Positions 35,167-45,238 of a DNA stretch of 50,941 nt are shown here, piece by piece. Under the pieces are notes generated by a model that saw nothing but the letters and a program-made list of their open reading frames with translations, had not been told where the DNA came from and ran no database searches. Position 1 is the stretch's first letter, and the number at the start of each line of letters is the position of its first letter. This stretch comes from an uncultured Tissierellia bacterium (lineage in GTDB: Bacteria > Bacillota > Clostridia > Tissierellales > Peptoniphilaceae), in the NCBI GenBank assembly GCA_902488465.1, contig CABTWE010000005.1, positions 1 through 50,941 of the forward strand, in the 5' to 3' direction. A program made the translations under genes and the position numbers.

Positions 35167-35232
35167 ATTATAAAATTACATATGACTGTATTTAGGAAGT
35201 TTTAACTTCCGCCTTTATATATTCAAAATTTT

Positions 35233-35739
35233 CTATTTATCACTAAAAAATTTTTCATATAAATCTGTTTCGTTCGACTTTATTTCTTCGATTGATACAT
35301 TTGATTTTAGTACTTCTCTTTCTTTTATGTCTTCTACCTTGTAGGAACCATCCTTATCTTTACTGATTTTTACGAGTGCAATGCTCTTGACACTTTTCTC
35401 TTCCCCTTTATATATCTCTATATAACAAGTGTCAGAAATATCAACTTCCGGCTTCCACCAAAATTCATCTCCGGAATTTAGTTTCAAACTTTTCACAAAC
35501 TCGTGCGGACTTTTTAAAAATACATATCCTTCTTTTGTTTCGACAAAATACTTTTCGTTTTCGCCAAGCAGTCTAAACCCTGTGTTTAAATCGAAATCAA
35601 CTATTGCAAAATGCCGATGGTTCTCAAAATTATCCACTGAAAGTTCTGTCTCTTTTCCAAATATATCGTCTGATTTTCGGCATGCAGTTATAATAATTAC
35701 TGCGAAAATCAACATTATTAATAACTTTTTCTTTTTCAT
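35233..35739 (-). CDS. Hypothetical lipoprotein
   Basis: A 168-residue protein with a lipoprotein signal: MKKKKLLIMLIFAVIIITAC, with Cys20 as the lipid-modified residue. The mature part is hydrophilic, rich in Lys/Glu, and has no domain I recognise. The ATG at 35739 has GGAGG nine bases upstream; a second in-frame ATG at 35748 abuts the ribosome-binding site and is unlikely. It is a single gene, likely anchored on the outer face of the membrane. Confidence 0.8.
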   Translation of the reverse strand: MKKKKLLIMLIFAVIIITACRKSDDIFGKETELSVDNFENHRHFAIVDFDLNTGFRLLGENEKYFVETKEGYVFLKSPHEFVKSLKLNSGDEFWWKPEVDISDTCYIEIYKGEEKSVKSIALVKISKDKDGSYKVEDIKEREVLKSNVSIEEIKSNETDLYEKFFSDK

Positions 35740-35768
35740 AATATACATCCTCCACTATTTTAATTGTT

Positions 35769-35780
35769 GTTATGCATAAC
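35769..35780. promoter_or_regulatory. Perfect 12-base palindrome before the lipoprotein gene
   Basis: GTTATGCATAAC, 30 bases upstream of the lipoprotein start. Possible operator; no other copy was noticed in the window. Confidence 0.25.
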
Positions 35781-35831
35781 TTCAACTATTCTTTTCTTAA
35801 AAAATAAAAGACCTATCTAAATGTTTTTAAA

Positions 35832-36035
35832 TTACTTATTTATCTTAAAAACAATCGTATAATTAAGAAGAGCACCAATTCCTGTTTTCTCATTTCCTAC
35901 CGGAACTATTTGTACCAATTCATAACCTTCTTCAGCTTTTTCTGCAATGATTTTCTTGCATTCTTCAAAAGTATCTGTTCGCCCAGCTCTCAAGCCACCT
36001 TTTATAGGTACTTCTACAAATTCGTATTTAAACAT
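35832..36035 (-). CDS. DUF4177-family small protein
   Basis: A 67-residue protein with the DUF4177 pattern: MFKYEFVEVPIKGGL at the start, a central ECKKIIAEKAEEGYELVQIVP and a C-terminal strand NYTIVFKI. Members are small cytoplasmic proteins of unknown role. GGAGGAG lies upstream. Confidence 0.85.
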   Translation of the reverse strand: MFKYEFVEVPIKGGLRAGRTDTFEECKKIIAEKAEEGYELVQIVPVGNEKTGIGALLNYTIVFKINK

Positions 36036-36138
36036 TTTTCTCCTCCATATTTAAATTGATTTAACTTTATTATACTCTAGCCCAAAAATATAATCAAGTT
36101 TATATCATTCTAATTTTATTTTCTTAAAAACATATACA

Positions 36139-36174
36139 AAAAGACTCTTTTAAAATAAATTAAAAGAGTCTTTT
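36139..36174 (-). terminator. rpoBC terminator
   Basis: Fifteen-base stem AAAAGACTCTTTTAA / TTAAAAGAGTCTTTT just after the rpoC stop. Confidence 0.85.
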
Positions 36175-36177
36175 ATA

Positions 36178-39100
36178 TTACATACCTTTATCTTCTTTAT
36201 CCTGTCTTCTTAGTTCTCTCAATATTTCAGTCATTGAAAGGTCACCTAAAATTTCAGGTTCTTCGATTCTTTCTTCAGGTTCTTCATGTTCTTTTATATA
36301 TAGAGGATCATCTTCCGCAAGTGGAACTTTTACATTCATATATCTCTTCATACCTGTTCCTGCAGGGATTGTCATACCGATAATAACATTTTCCTTGAGT
36401 CCTACGAGGTGGTCTTCCTTACCTTTTATTGCTGCATCCGCCAAGATTCTTGTAGTTTCTTGGAATGATGCTGCGGATAAGAACGAGTCAGTTGCAAGAG
36501 ATGCTTTTGTAATTCCGAGGAGTGCTCTTTCACCTGTTGCAGGAATCTTTCCTTCAGCTTGGAGTTCCTTGTTTTGTTCTCTGAATTCATAGAGCGAAAC
36601 AAGTGTGCCCGGAATAAATGTGCTGTCTCCAGCATCATCAATTCTCACACGTGAGAGCATTTGTCTAATAATGATTTCAACGTGCTTGTCGTTGATATCA
36701 ACCCCTGACATTCTATATGTTCTTTGAACTTCCTTAACAATATATCTTTCAACGCCTTTGACGCCTTCGATTTTAAATATATCGTGCGGGTTAATAGAAC
36801 CTTCTGTGAGCGGATCTCCCGCATTCACAACGTCACCTTCGTGAACCTTTAGAGTCGAACCGAAAGCAATTTGATATACTTTGGATTCTTCTTCATTTTC
36901 AACTATAACTTCACGTTTCTTTTCGTCGCCCGCAAGTGTAACTTTTCCTGAGATTTCAGTTATAACAGCAACCCCTTTAGGTTTTCTTGCTTCGAAAAGT
37001 TCTTCAACTCTCGGCAAACCTTGAGTGATGTCGTCAGCCTTAGCAACACCGCCGGAGTGAATAGTTCTCATAGTAAGCTGAGTTCCAGGTTCCCCGATTG
37101 ATTGTGCTGCAACAATACCGACTGCTTCTCCGATGTCAACTCTGTTTCCATTTGCAAGGTTTTTACCATAACATTTAGAACATACACCATGTTTTGCATT
37201 ACATTGAAGAACAGATCTGACTTTAACGCTTTCGATTCCAAGATCTTGGATATGTTTTGCCATTTTTTCAGTTATTAGTTCATCTGTTGTACAAATGACT
37301 TCACCGGTATTAGGGTCCACAATATCTTCAAAAGGATATCTTCCTTCAAGTCTGTCTTTCAATTCTTCAATGACTTCATTTCCGTCTTTAAAGGTTGTGA
37401 TTTCGATATAACCGTCTGTGTGACAGTCGTCTTCACGAACGATAACATCTTGAGAAACGTCTACCAAACGACGTGTCAAATATCCTGCGTCAGCAGTCTT
37501 TAGAGCCGTATCGGAAAGTCCTTTTCTGGTTCCGTGAGATGAAATAAAGAATTCCATAACCGAAAGTCCTTCACGGAAGTTTGACTTGATTGGGATTTCA
37601 ACAGTCTTACCTGTTGAAGATGCCATAAGTCCACGCATACCTCCGAGCTGTCTGATTTGGTTCTTAGAACCACGAGCTCCGGATGTTGCCATCAAATAGA
37701 TGTTGTTGTCGTGTGGCAAAACATTCATAAGTTCGTCTGTAACCTTATCAGTTGCATCGTTCCAAATATCGATTACTTGAGAATATCTTTCTTCTTCAGA
37801 CATTCTACCACGTCTATATAATTTTTGAACTTTATCAACTTCTTTTTGTGCTTCATCGATAATGCTTTGCTTTGTTTCAGGAACTGTAACGTCACTCATA
37901 GAAACCGATATAGCTGATAGTGTTGAATATTTATAACCTGTAGCCTTGATATAGTCAAGAACTTCAGCAGTTATATTGTTTCCATGTTTATTGAAGCATG
38001 CATCAATGATTGAAACAAGACCTTTCTTATTTACAACCTTGTCTACTTCCAAACTGAACGGATCTTTTTCTCTGTCGACAAATCCTAAGTCTTGCGGAAT
38101 TCTTTGGTTGAAAATAAATCTTCCGCATGTTGATTCAACCGTTTTAAATCTGCCATCTTCAAGATAAACTCTAACTCTAACTCTGTCTTGAAGCGTTATC
38201 TTTCTATTAAATAGAGCGACAATCATTTCATCGTAGTCTTTGAATGAGTGAATTTCATCTTGTGGTGTAAATCTATCCATTGTTAGATAGAAGCAGCCAA
38301 GAACCATATCTTGTGACGGAGCTGTGATTGGCTTACCGTCCTTCGGTGCTAAAATATTGTTTGTTGAAAGCATCATAAGTCTTGCTTCCGCTTGTGCTTC
38401 AACAGAAAGCGGAAGGTGAACAGCCATTTGGTCTCCGTCGAAGTCAGCGTTAAACGGTGTACATACGAGCGGATGAAGCTTTATAGCCTTTCCTTCAACG
38501 AGCACCGGTTCAAATGCTTGAATACCAAGTCTGTGAAGTGTCGGGGCACGGTTCAATAGTACCGGGTGATCCTTGATAACCTTTTCAAGTTCATCCCAAA
38601 CTTCACTGTCCATTCTTTCAATCATACGTTTTGCATTTTTAATATTGTGAGCCTTCTTAGACTTCACAAGTTCATGCATTACAAAAGGTTTGAAGAGTTC
38701 AAGTGCCATTGTCTTCGGAAGTCCGCATTGATAGAACTTGAGTTCAGGTCCTACAACAATTACGGAACGTCCTGAATAGTCTACACGTTTTCCGAGAAGG
38801 TTTTGACGGAAACGTCCTTGCTTACCCTTTAGCATATCATTCAAACTCTTGAGTGGTCTGTTTCCAGGACCTGTTACAGGTCTTCCACGTCTACCGTTGT
38901 CTATCAAAGCGTCAACAGCTTCTTGGAGCATTCTCTTTTCGTTTCTTACGATAATTTCAGGTGCGCCAAGTTCTAAAAGTCTTTTTAATCTATTATTTCT
39001 ATTTATTACACGTCTGTATAAATCGTTTAAGTCAGAAGTTGCAAAACGTCCACCATCAAGTTCAACCATAGGTCTTAAATCAGGCGGTATAACAGGAAGT

Positions 39101-39789
39101 GCGTCAAGAACCATCCATTCCGGTCTGTTGCCACTCAGTCTAAATGCTTCGACAACTTCAAGACGTCTTGTGATTCTTACTCTCTTTTGTCCGGTTGCCC
39201 CGACAAGTTCTTCCTTGAGTTCCTTTGATATTTTTTCAGGATCGACTTCCATCAAAAGTTCTTTGATTGCTTCAGCGCCCATTCCGGCTCTGAATCCTCC
39301 TGGAAACTTCTTTGAATATTCGTCATATTCCTGTTCGGTCAAAAGTTCTTGTTTAACAAGATTTGTTTCGCCCGGATCAAGCACGACATAGTTAGCAAAA
39401 TAAAGAACTTTTTCAAGATTTCTCGGACTCATATCCAATATAAGTCCCATTCTTGAAGGAATGCCTTTAAAATACCATATATGTGAACATGGAGAAGCAA
39501 GTTCTATATGTCCCATTCTTTCACGACGAACTTTTGCCTTTGTTACTTCAACTCCGCATCTATCACAGACTACTCCCTTGTAACGAATTCTCTTGTACTT
39601 ACCGCAATGACATTCCCAGTCTTTGGTAGGTCCGAAAATTCTTTCACAGAAAAGGCCCTCTTTTTCAGGTTTAAGTGTCCTGTAATTTATCGTCTCCGGT
39701 TTTTTTACCTCACCATAAGACCATGAGCGGATTTTTTCCGGAGATGCGAGTCCAATTTTTATTGATTCAAAATTTTCTGTTTCGAACAA
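36178..39789 (-). CDS. rpoC: RNA polymerase subunit beta'
   Basis: A 1203-residue catalytic subunit. The N-terminal zinc site is CHCGKYKRIRYKGVVCDRCG, the active-site Mg loop is NADFDGDQMAVHLP, and the second zinc site includes CQCNAKHGVCSKCYG-like cysteines near residue 870. The reading frame starts with TTG, which has GGAGGG five bases upstream. The C-terminus carries an acidic tail. It follows rpoB by 15 bases. Confidence 0.98.
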   Translation of the reverse strand: MFETENFESIKIGLASPEKIRSWSYGEVKKPETINYRTLKPEKEGLFCERIFGPTKDWECHCGKYKRIRYKGVVCDRCGVEVTKAKVRRERMGHIELASPCSHIWYFKGIPSRMGLILDMSPRNLEKVLYFANYVVLDPGETNLVKQELLTEQEYDEYSKKFPGGFRAGMGAEAIKELLMEVDPEKISKELKEELVGATGQKRVRITRRLEVVEAFRLSGNRPEWMVLDALPVIPPDLRPMVELDGGRFATSDLNDLYRRVINRNNRLKRLLELGAPEIIVRNEKRMLQEAVDALIDNGRRGRPVTGPGNRPLKSLNDMLKGKQGRFRQNLLGKRVDYSGRSVIVVGPELKFYQCGLPKTMALELFKPFVMHELVKSKKAHNIKNAKRMIERMDSEVWDELEKVIKDHPVLLNRAPTLHRLGIQAFEPVLVEGKAIKLHPLVCTPFNADFDGDQMAVHLPLSVEAQAEARLMMLSTNNILAPKDGKPITAPSQDMVLGCFYLTMDRFTPQDEIHSFKDYDEMIVALFNRKITLQDRVRVRVYLEDGRFKTVESTCGRFIFNQRIPQDLGFVDREKDPFSLEVDKVVNKKGLVSIIDACFNKHGNNITAEVLDYIKATGYKYSTLSAISVSMSDVTVPETKQSIIDEAQKEVDKVQKLYRRGRMSEEERYSQVIDIWNDATDKVTDELMNVLPHDNNIYLMATSGARGSKNQIRQLGGMRGLMASSTGKTVEIPIKSNFREGLSVMEFFISSHGTRKGLSDTALKTADAGYLTRRLVDVSQDVIVREDDCHTDGYIEITTFKDGNEVIEELKDRLEGRYPFEDIVDPNTGEVICTTDELITEKMAKHIQDLGIESVKVRSVLQCNAKHGVCSKCYGKNLANGNRVDIGEAVGIVAAQSIGEPGTQLTMRTIHSGGVAKADDITQGLPRVEELFEARKPKGVAVITEISGKVTLAGDEKKREVIVENEEESKVYQIAFGSTLKVHEGDVVNAGDPLTEGSINPHDIFKIEGVKGVERYIVKEVQRTYRMSGVDINDKHVEIIIRQMLSRVRIDDAGDSTFIPGTLVSLYEFREQNKELQAEGKIPATGERALLGITKASLATDSFLSAASFQETTRILADAAIKGKEDHLVGLKENVIIGMTIPAGTGMKRYMNVKVPLAEDDPLYIKEHEEPEERIEEPEILGDLSMTEILRELRRQDKEDKGM

Positions 39790-39804
39790 ATTATGCCCTC
39801 CCTT

Positions 39805-42800
39805 TTATTCTGATTCATCTTCATCAAAATATTCCAAGTCGTCATCGACTTCGTAGTCATAGCTATCGTCGCTATCGTCTTCTTGTTCCTTCAAATCATC
39901 GAGACTTACTTCTTTTTCTTCCTCATCGGAATCGGCAAGTCCGTAATCTGAATAAGAGTTAATTGAACTCATTTCATTCGTAATTTCATTTAAATCCGTC
40001 GGTTCATCGTCCAAATACTCTTTTAGTTCTATTTCATTTTTATTTTCATCCAAAACTTTAACATCAAGAGCGAGTGATTGAAGTTCTTTAATTAAAACCT
40101 TGAAACTTTCAGGGATTCCCGGTTCAGGGATATTTTCGCCCTTTACAATTGCTTCATAAGTCTTAACACGTCCGACAATATCGTCGGATTTTACGGTTAG
40201 CATTTCTTGAAGCACATGGCTTGCACCGTAACCTTCAAGAGCCCAAACTTCCATTTCCCCGAATCTTTGACCGCCGAATTGTGCTTTACCACCGAGCGGT
40301 TGTTGTGTAACAAGTGAGTATGGTCCGGTTGAACGGGCGTGAATCTTTTCGTCGACCATGTGGTGGAGTTTAACCATATACATATATCCGACCGTTGCAG
40401 GTCTGTCAAAAGGAAGACCTGTTCTTCCGTCTCTAACCTCAATCATTCCCGTCTTTGGATAGCCCGCTTCTTCAAGCGATTCAATAATATCATTTTCATT
40501 TGCCCCATCAAAAACAGGAGTTTCAACATAAATTCCAAGCTTCTTTGCAGCAAGTCCCAAGTGAACTTCCAAAACTTGTCCGAGGTTCATACGTGACGGA
40601 ATACCTTGAGGATTCAAACAAATTTGAAGCGGTGTGCCGTCCGGCAAATATGGCATGTCTTCTTCAGGAAGAATTCTTGAAATAACGCCCTTGTTTCCGT
40701 GGCGTCCGCACATCTTGTCTCCAACCATAATTTTTCTCTTTGTCGCAACATAAACTCTTACACTTCTATTTACTCCCGGTGGTAATTCGTCTCCGGCTTC
40801 TCTTGTGTAATTTCTAACGTCAACAACAATGCCCGTTTCACCGTGTGGAACTTTTAAAGAAGTATCCCTTACTTCTCTTGCTTTCTCACCGAAAATTGCC
40901 CTTAAAAGTCTTTCTTCAGGTGCAAGTTCAGTTTCACCCTTAGGTGTGACTTTTCCGACGAGAAAATCTCCGGATGTTACTTCGGCACCGATTCTAATTA
41001 TACCTTCTTCATCCAAATCTTTTAGCATATCTTCGCCAACGTTTGGAATGTCTCTCGTAATTTCTTCAGGTCCGAGTTTTGTATCTCTCGAATCGAGTTC
41101 GTATTCTTCAATATGAACTGAGGTGAGAACGTCGTCAACAACAAGCTTTTCATTAATCAAAATAGCGTCTTCGTAGTTGTATCCTTCCCAGGTCATAAAT
41201 CCGATAAGCACGTTTTTACCGATTGCCATTTCACCGCCGTTTGTTGACGGACCATCTGCAATAACGTCGCCCTTTTCAACTCTTTCACCCTCGTGAACGA
41301 TAGGACGTTGATTCAAAGTTGTGCCTTGGTTTGAACGGATAAACTTGCTTATTGAATATGAATCTTTCTTTCCGTCGTCTGTTGCTATAACAATACCTGT
41401 TGAATCTACAGATTCGACAACTCCGGCGTTTTTCGCAATAATAACTACACCCGAGTCAACTGCAGCTTTGTATTCAATACCCGTACCAACAATCGGTGCC
41501 TCTGTCGTTATGAGAGGAACCGCTTGACGTTGCATGTTCGCACCCATAAGTGCACGCTTTGCGTCATCTTTTTCAAGGAACGGAATAAGAGCTGTACCCA
41601 CAGAAACAATTTGCTTCGGTGAAACGTCCATATAGTCGACATCTTCTCTCTTAAATACGTCGATTATACCCTTGTGTCCACGCGCGACAACTCTATCTTC
41701 AATAAATCTGCCGTTTTCATCGAGTTTTTCATTTGATTGTGCGATGACCATTTCGTCTTCTTCATCTGCCATCAAATAATCTATTTCATCGGTTACAATG
41801 CCTTCCGGCTTTCTAACCTTTCTATATGGTGCTTCAATAAAACCATATTTATTTATCCTTGCATATGTTGTAAGCGAAGTCATAAGACCGATGTTCGGGC
41901 CTTCTGGCGTTTCAATAGGACACATTCTTCCGTAGTGGGAGTTGTGAACGTCTCTTACTTCAAAGCCTGCTCTATCTCTTGAAAGTCCGCCAGGACCAAG
42001 TGCTGACATCTTTCTTTTGTGAGTGAGTTCTGACAAAGGATTTGTTTGGTCCATGAATTGTGAAAGTTGCGATGAACCGAAAAATTCCTTAATACTTGCA
42101 ACTAGCGGTCTGATGTTTATAAGCGCTTGAGGAGTTGCGTAGTCCATATCTTGAATTGTCATTCTTTCTCTTACAACTCTTTCCATTCTGGAAAGCCCAA
42201 TTCTGAATTGGTTTTGTAAAAGTTCCCCGACGCATCTTATTCTACGATTTGCCAAATGGTCAATATCATCAGTACTGCCAACGCCTTCAAACAACAACAA
42301 CTCATAGTTTACACTTGCAACTACATCTGAAATAAGAATGTGTTTAGGATAAAGCTTTCTATAATTTTGTACAACAGCCTTTTCCAAATCTTCTTCTTCC
42401 AAAATATCCATCATTGCAGGATAATATACTTTTTCTTTTATTCCATATTTTTCAAGATCTATTATATCCTTAAATACTGCTGTGTCGACACACCAGTTTC
42501 CAACAATTTTAAGTTTCTTTCCGGCATGCAAAATAAACACAGAATTTATTCCTGCGTCTTCAATTCTCTTCGCATCCTCCGGAGTTAAAACTTGTCCTTC
42601 CTCATACAGCACTTCGCCTGTATTCGGGTCGACAACATCTTCTGCAAGGGTTAAATTTTTTATTCTGTTTGCTAAGCCAAGCTTTTTGTTAAGTTTATAT
42701 CTTCCGACTTTTGCTAAATCGTATCTCTTATAGTCGAAAAACATATTATACAAAAGACTTGTTGCGGATTCTTCTGTTGCAGGTTCTCCCGGTCTTAGTC

Positions 42801-43512
42801 TTTTATAAATTTCAATAACAGCTTCGCTCTTATTTTTTGAAGGGTCCTTCTCAAATGTCTTTTGAAGAACTTCAAAATCGCCGACCGCATCTATAATATC
42901 TTCATTTGACTCAATTTCAAATGCACGAAGAAGCGTCGTAAGAGGAACCTTTCTGGTTCTGTCAACACGAACACTCAAACTTCCGGTAGTGTCCGTTTCA
43001 TATTCAAGCCATGCCCCTCTATTAGGAATAACTTGAGCATTTACTTGCAAATTACCGTTCTTGTCGTAACTTGAAGTGTAGTAAGCTCCCGGACTTCTTA
43101 CAAGCTGACTGACTATAACTCTTTCAGCTCCGTTTATAATAAACGTCCCGGTTTTTGTCATAAGAGGTAAATCTCCCATAAAAACCTCTTGTTCCTTGAC
43201 TTCACCTGTTTCCTTATTAATAAGTCTCACCTTTGCACGAAGCCCTGCGGAATAGTTTGCATCACGCATTCTTGCTTCAGCTTCAGTGTACTTAAGTTTG
43301 TCATCAAGTTTATAATCGACAAATTCCAGAATAAGATTTCCTGCATAATCTTCAACCGGACTAACATCGTCAAAAACTTCCTTTATTCCATATTTTATGA
43401 ACCATTCGTATGACTCTGTTTGAACTTCCAAAAGATTTGGCATTTCTAGAGCTTCGTTGATTCTGGAATAACTCATTCTTGTTCTTTTACCATACTGTAC
43501 AGGATGTACCAT
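39805..43512 (-). CDS. rpoB: RNA polymerase subunit beta
   Basis: A 1235-residue subunit. The rifampicin pocket is visible as SSQLSQFMDQTNPLSELTHK with RRLSALGPGG replaced by RKMSALGPGGLSRDRAGFEV, followed by DVHNSHYGRMCPIETPEGPN and later GGKAQFGGQRFGEMEVWALE. The last 60 residues are a strongly acidic, Asp/Glu/Ser-rich extension. GGGGTG lies upstream of the ATG. The gene has its own promoter and a leader of nearly 200 bases rather than following rplL. Confidence 0.98.
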   Translation of the reverse strand: MVHPVQYGKRTRMSYSRINEALEMPNLLEVQTESYEWFIKYGIKEVFDDVSPVEDYAGNLILEFVDYKLDDKLKYTEAEARMRDANYSAGLRAKVRLINKETGEVKEQEVFMGDLPLMTKTGTFIINGAERVIVSQLVRSPGAYYTSSYDKNGNLQVNAQVIPNRGAWLEYETDTTGSLSVRVDRTRKVPLTTLLRAFEIESNEDIIDAVGDFEVLQKTFEKDPSKNKSEAVIEIYKRLRPGEPATEESATSLLYNMFFDYKRYDLAKVGRYKLNKKLGLANRIKNLTLAEDVVDPNTGEVLYEEGQVLTPEDAKRIEDAGINSVFILHAGKKLKIVGNWCVDTAVFKDIIDLEKYGIKEKVYYPAMMDILEEEDLEKAVVQNYRKLYPKHILISDVVASVNYELLLFEGVGSTDDIDHLANRRIRCVGELLQNQFRIGLSRMERVVRERMTIQDMDYATPQALINIRPLVASIKEFFGSSQLSQFMDQTNPLSELTHKRKMSALGPGGLSRDRAGFEVRDVHNSHYGRMCPIETPEGPNIGLMTSLTTYARINKYGFIEAPYRKVRKPEGIVTDEIDYLMADEEDEMVIAQSNEKLDENGRFIEDRVVARGHKGIIDVFKREDVDYMDVSPKQIVSVGTALIPFLEKDDAKRALMGANMQRQAVPLITTEAPIVGTGIEYKAAVDSGVVIIAKNAGVVESVDSTGIVIATDDGKKDSYSISKFIRSNQGTTLNQRPIVHEGERVEKGDVIADGPSTNGGEMAIGKNVLIGFMTWEGYNYEDAILINEKLVVDDVLTSVHIEEYELDSRDTKLGPEEITRDIPNVGEDMLKDLDEEGIIRIGAEVTSGDFLVGKVTPKGETELAPEERLLRAIFGEKAREVRDTSLKVPHGETGIVVDVRNYTREAGDELPPGVNRSVRVYVATKRKIMVGDKMCGRHGNKGVISRILPEEDMPYLPDGTPLQICLNPQGIPSRMNLGQVLEVHLGLAAKKLGIYVETPVFDGANENDIIESLEEAGYPKTGMIEVRDGRTGLPFDRPATVGYMYMVKLHHMVDEKIHARSTGPYSLVTQQPLGGKAQFGGQRFGEMEVWALEGYGASHVLQEMLTVKSDDIVGRVKTYEAIVKGENIPEPGIPESFKVLIKELQSLALDVKVLDENKNEIELKEYLDDEPTDLNEITNEMSSINSYSDYGLADSDEEEKEVSLDDLKEQEDDSDDSYDYEVDDDLEYFDEDESE

Positions 43513-43706
43513 GTATTATATTCACCCCTCACAAAAATATATGAAGCCAACCAAAAGACCGTAACAACTGCTTAACCGTCATAACTGACAAGTCGCCAAA
43601 AAACCGCTCCGGTCAAGTGCGACAGCAAATTCTATCCTTTGTCGGCTCCTTTCAATACATAGCGGAATCTTAAAAAATAGTGAGAATAATCCACTTTTAT
43701 ATTCAT
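43513..43706 (-). promoter_or_regulatory. Long structured 5' leader of rpoBC
   Basis: About 190 bases lie between the predicted transcription start and rpoB. They contain self-complementary segments: CCGCT with AGCGG followed by six T, and CGACA with TGTCG, an arrangement like a terminator or a protein-binding leader. No Rfam family could be assigned by eye; an L10-type leader is one possibility. Confidence 0.45.
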
Positions 43707-43712
43707 CTTCTT

Positions 43713-43741
43713 ATGATATCATATAAAGATTGTTTTGTCAA
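43713..43741 (-). promoter_or_regulatory. rpoBC promoter
   Basis: On the minus strand, -35 TTGACA (43736-43741), a 17-base spacer and -10 TATCAT (43713-43718). Confidence 0.85.
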
Positions 43742-43785
43742 GCATAATTATGACTTTTTTATAATATTTTTGCTGAAGAGCTTTC

Positions 43786-44547
43786 TTATTTTTTTCTATA
43801 TCCATTCATAATTTCTTCTAAAATTTCAGGACTTGTCTTTGGAGTGTAGGAAAGAGCATTTGCGCCGGCATTTATTGTCGCCATAATATGTTCATCAGTA
43901 TGCCCGCTGGTTGCAATTATCGGAAACTCATTTCCAACTTTCTTTCTCACTTCTCTAACAAGTTCAGGTGTGCGCTTTCCGCCGGCTACATTTAAAATTT
44001 TCGCTCCTGCTTCAATTTTTCCCAAAACATCATCATTTATACTTGCAATAGTTGTGACAATCGGAATGTCAACGTATTCAGCCATAGCTTTTATTACATC
44101 ATTTTGCATCGGTGCATTTACAACTACACCAAAAGCTCCATGAAGTTCAGCTTGAAATGCAATTTCTATAGCACGCGGACCCGAGGTAATTCCTCCGCCG
44201 ACACCGACAAAGACAGGAACAGGGGCAACTTCCAAAATTGCTTTTGTAATTGAAAGTTCCGGAGTAAAGGGATACACTGCCATAACCGCTTCCGCGTTGT
44301 TATTTCTAATAATTGCAACGTCGGTCGTGAACATCAAACTCTTTATCCTTCTGCCCATAATATTTATTCCGGAGCATCTATAAGCTGCTTCCGGCATCAT
44401 TTGTACATGACGTCTCAAGTTCGTTTCCACGCTCGGTATGTATCTTCTGGTCTTGTTGTTCATGTCCATAATATTTACAATGCAATCATCTCGTTCAATA
44501 TCAGTATAGTCTAGATCATTTTCATTTCCAATTTCTTTATTTCCCAT
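43786..44547 (-). CDS. TIM-barrel phosphate-binding-superfamily protein, function unknown
   Basis: A 253-residue protein with alternating strands and helices of a TIM barrel and late glycine-rich phosphate-binding turns (GAKILNVAGGKRTPELV; IIATSGHTDEHIMATINAGANA). The conserved PSVETNLRRHV and FTTDVAIIRNNNAEAV stretches are shared with uncharacterised Firmicutes proteins sometimes labelled only as hydrolase. It recalls the NanE and IGPS branches of the superfamily, but no substrate can be named. GGAGGAG precedes the start. It follows ahpC in the same direction. Confidence 0.7.
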   Translation of the reverse strand: MGNKEIGNENDLDYTDIERDDCIVNIMDMNNKTRRYIPSVETNLRRHVQMMPEAAYRCSGINIMGRRIKSLMFTTDVAIIRNNNAEAVMAVYPFTPELSITKAILEVAPVPVFVGVGGGITSGPRAIEIAFQAELHGAFGVVVNAPMQNDVIKAMAEYVDIPIVTTIASINDDVLGKIEAGAKILNVAGGKRTPELVREVRKKVGNEFPIIATSGHTDEHIMATINAGANALSYTPKTSPEILEEIMNGYRKK

Positions 44548-44569
44548 TTTTCTCCTCCAAATAAATAAA

Positions 44570-44589
44570 AGCGCCCCATAAGGGACGCT
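44570..44589 (-). terminator. ahpC terminator
   Basis: Hairpin AGCG-C-CCC / GGG-A-CGCT with a loop of four bases and one mismatch, followed by TTTTATTT on the minus strand. Confidence 0.65.
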
Positions 44590-44601
44590 AAATATTAAAA
44601 C

Positions 44602-45186
44602 TTATAGTTTACCAACTAAATCAATGCCAGGTGTTAAAGTATCATCGCCAGGTTGCCATTTTGCAGGACAAACCTTGTCGCCATGTTCGAAAACAAATTG
44701 GCTTGCTTCAACTTTTCTCAAAAGACTTAGAGCATCACGACCGATTCCCATATCGTGGATTTCATATGCTGAAACCTTTAGATCAGGATTAATAATGAAT
44801 GTTCCTCTTAAATTTTGTCCTTCTTCCGGAACATAAACTCCGAACATTTCGCCGAGTTGTCTTGTTCTGTCTGAAAGCATTGTGTATTTGATTTTTCCGA
44901 TTGAAGGACTTGCATCTGCCCATGCTTTGTGAACAAATTCAGAGTCTGTTGAAACTGAATAGATGTCACATCCAATTTTTTGGAACTTTTCATAGTTTTC
45001 AGCCAAGTCTTCAAGTTCTGTTGGACAAACAAATGTAAAATCTCCCGGATAGAAGAAGAATACACTCCATTTTCCTTTTAAATCATCCTTTGAAACTTCA
45101 AAGAATTCACCATCTTTATATGCAGTAACGGTGAAATCACCAATTTCTTGCCCAATCATATTTTCAATAAATAAATCTGATAACAT
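44602..45186 (-). CDS. ahpC: Peroxiredoxin (AhpC type)
   Basis: A 194-residue two-Cys peroxiredoxin. The peroxidatic Cys54 lies in GDFTFVCPTELEDL and the resolving Cys173 in KVCPAKWQPG. It reduces hydrogen peroxide and organic peroxides. The partner AhpF is not adjacent, so the electron donor is elsewhere. GAGGAGG sets the start at 45186; the frame is open to 45225. It has a sigma-B-like promoter and a perfect palindrome upstream. Confidence 0.95.
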   Translation of the reverse strand: MLSDLFIENMIGQEIGDFTVTAYKDGEFFEVSKDDLKGKWSVFFFYPGDFTFVCPTELEDLAENYEKFQKIGCDIYSVSTDSEFVHKAWADASPSIGKIKYTMLSDRTRQLGEMFGVYVPEEGQNLRGTFIINPDLKVSAYEIHDMGIGRDALSLLRKVEASQFVFEHGDKVCPAKWQPGDDTLTPGIDLVGKL

Positions 45187-45208
45187 TTTTTCCTCCTCAA
45201 TATTAATT

Positions 45209-45225
45209 ATGGTTATAATAACCAT
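45209..45225. promoter_or_regulatory. Perfect 17-base palindrome upstream of ahpC
   Basis: ATGGTTATAATAACCAT, symmetric about a central base, overlapping the expected transcription start. It looks like an operator. It does not match the PerR box well. Confidence 0.5.
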
Positions 45226-45238
45226 TCCATTAATATAT

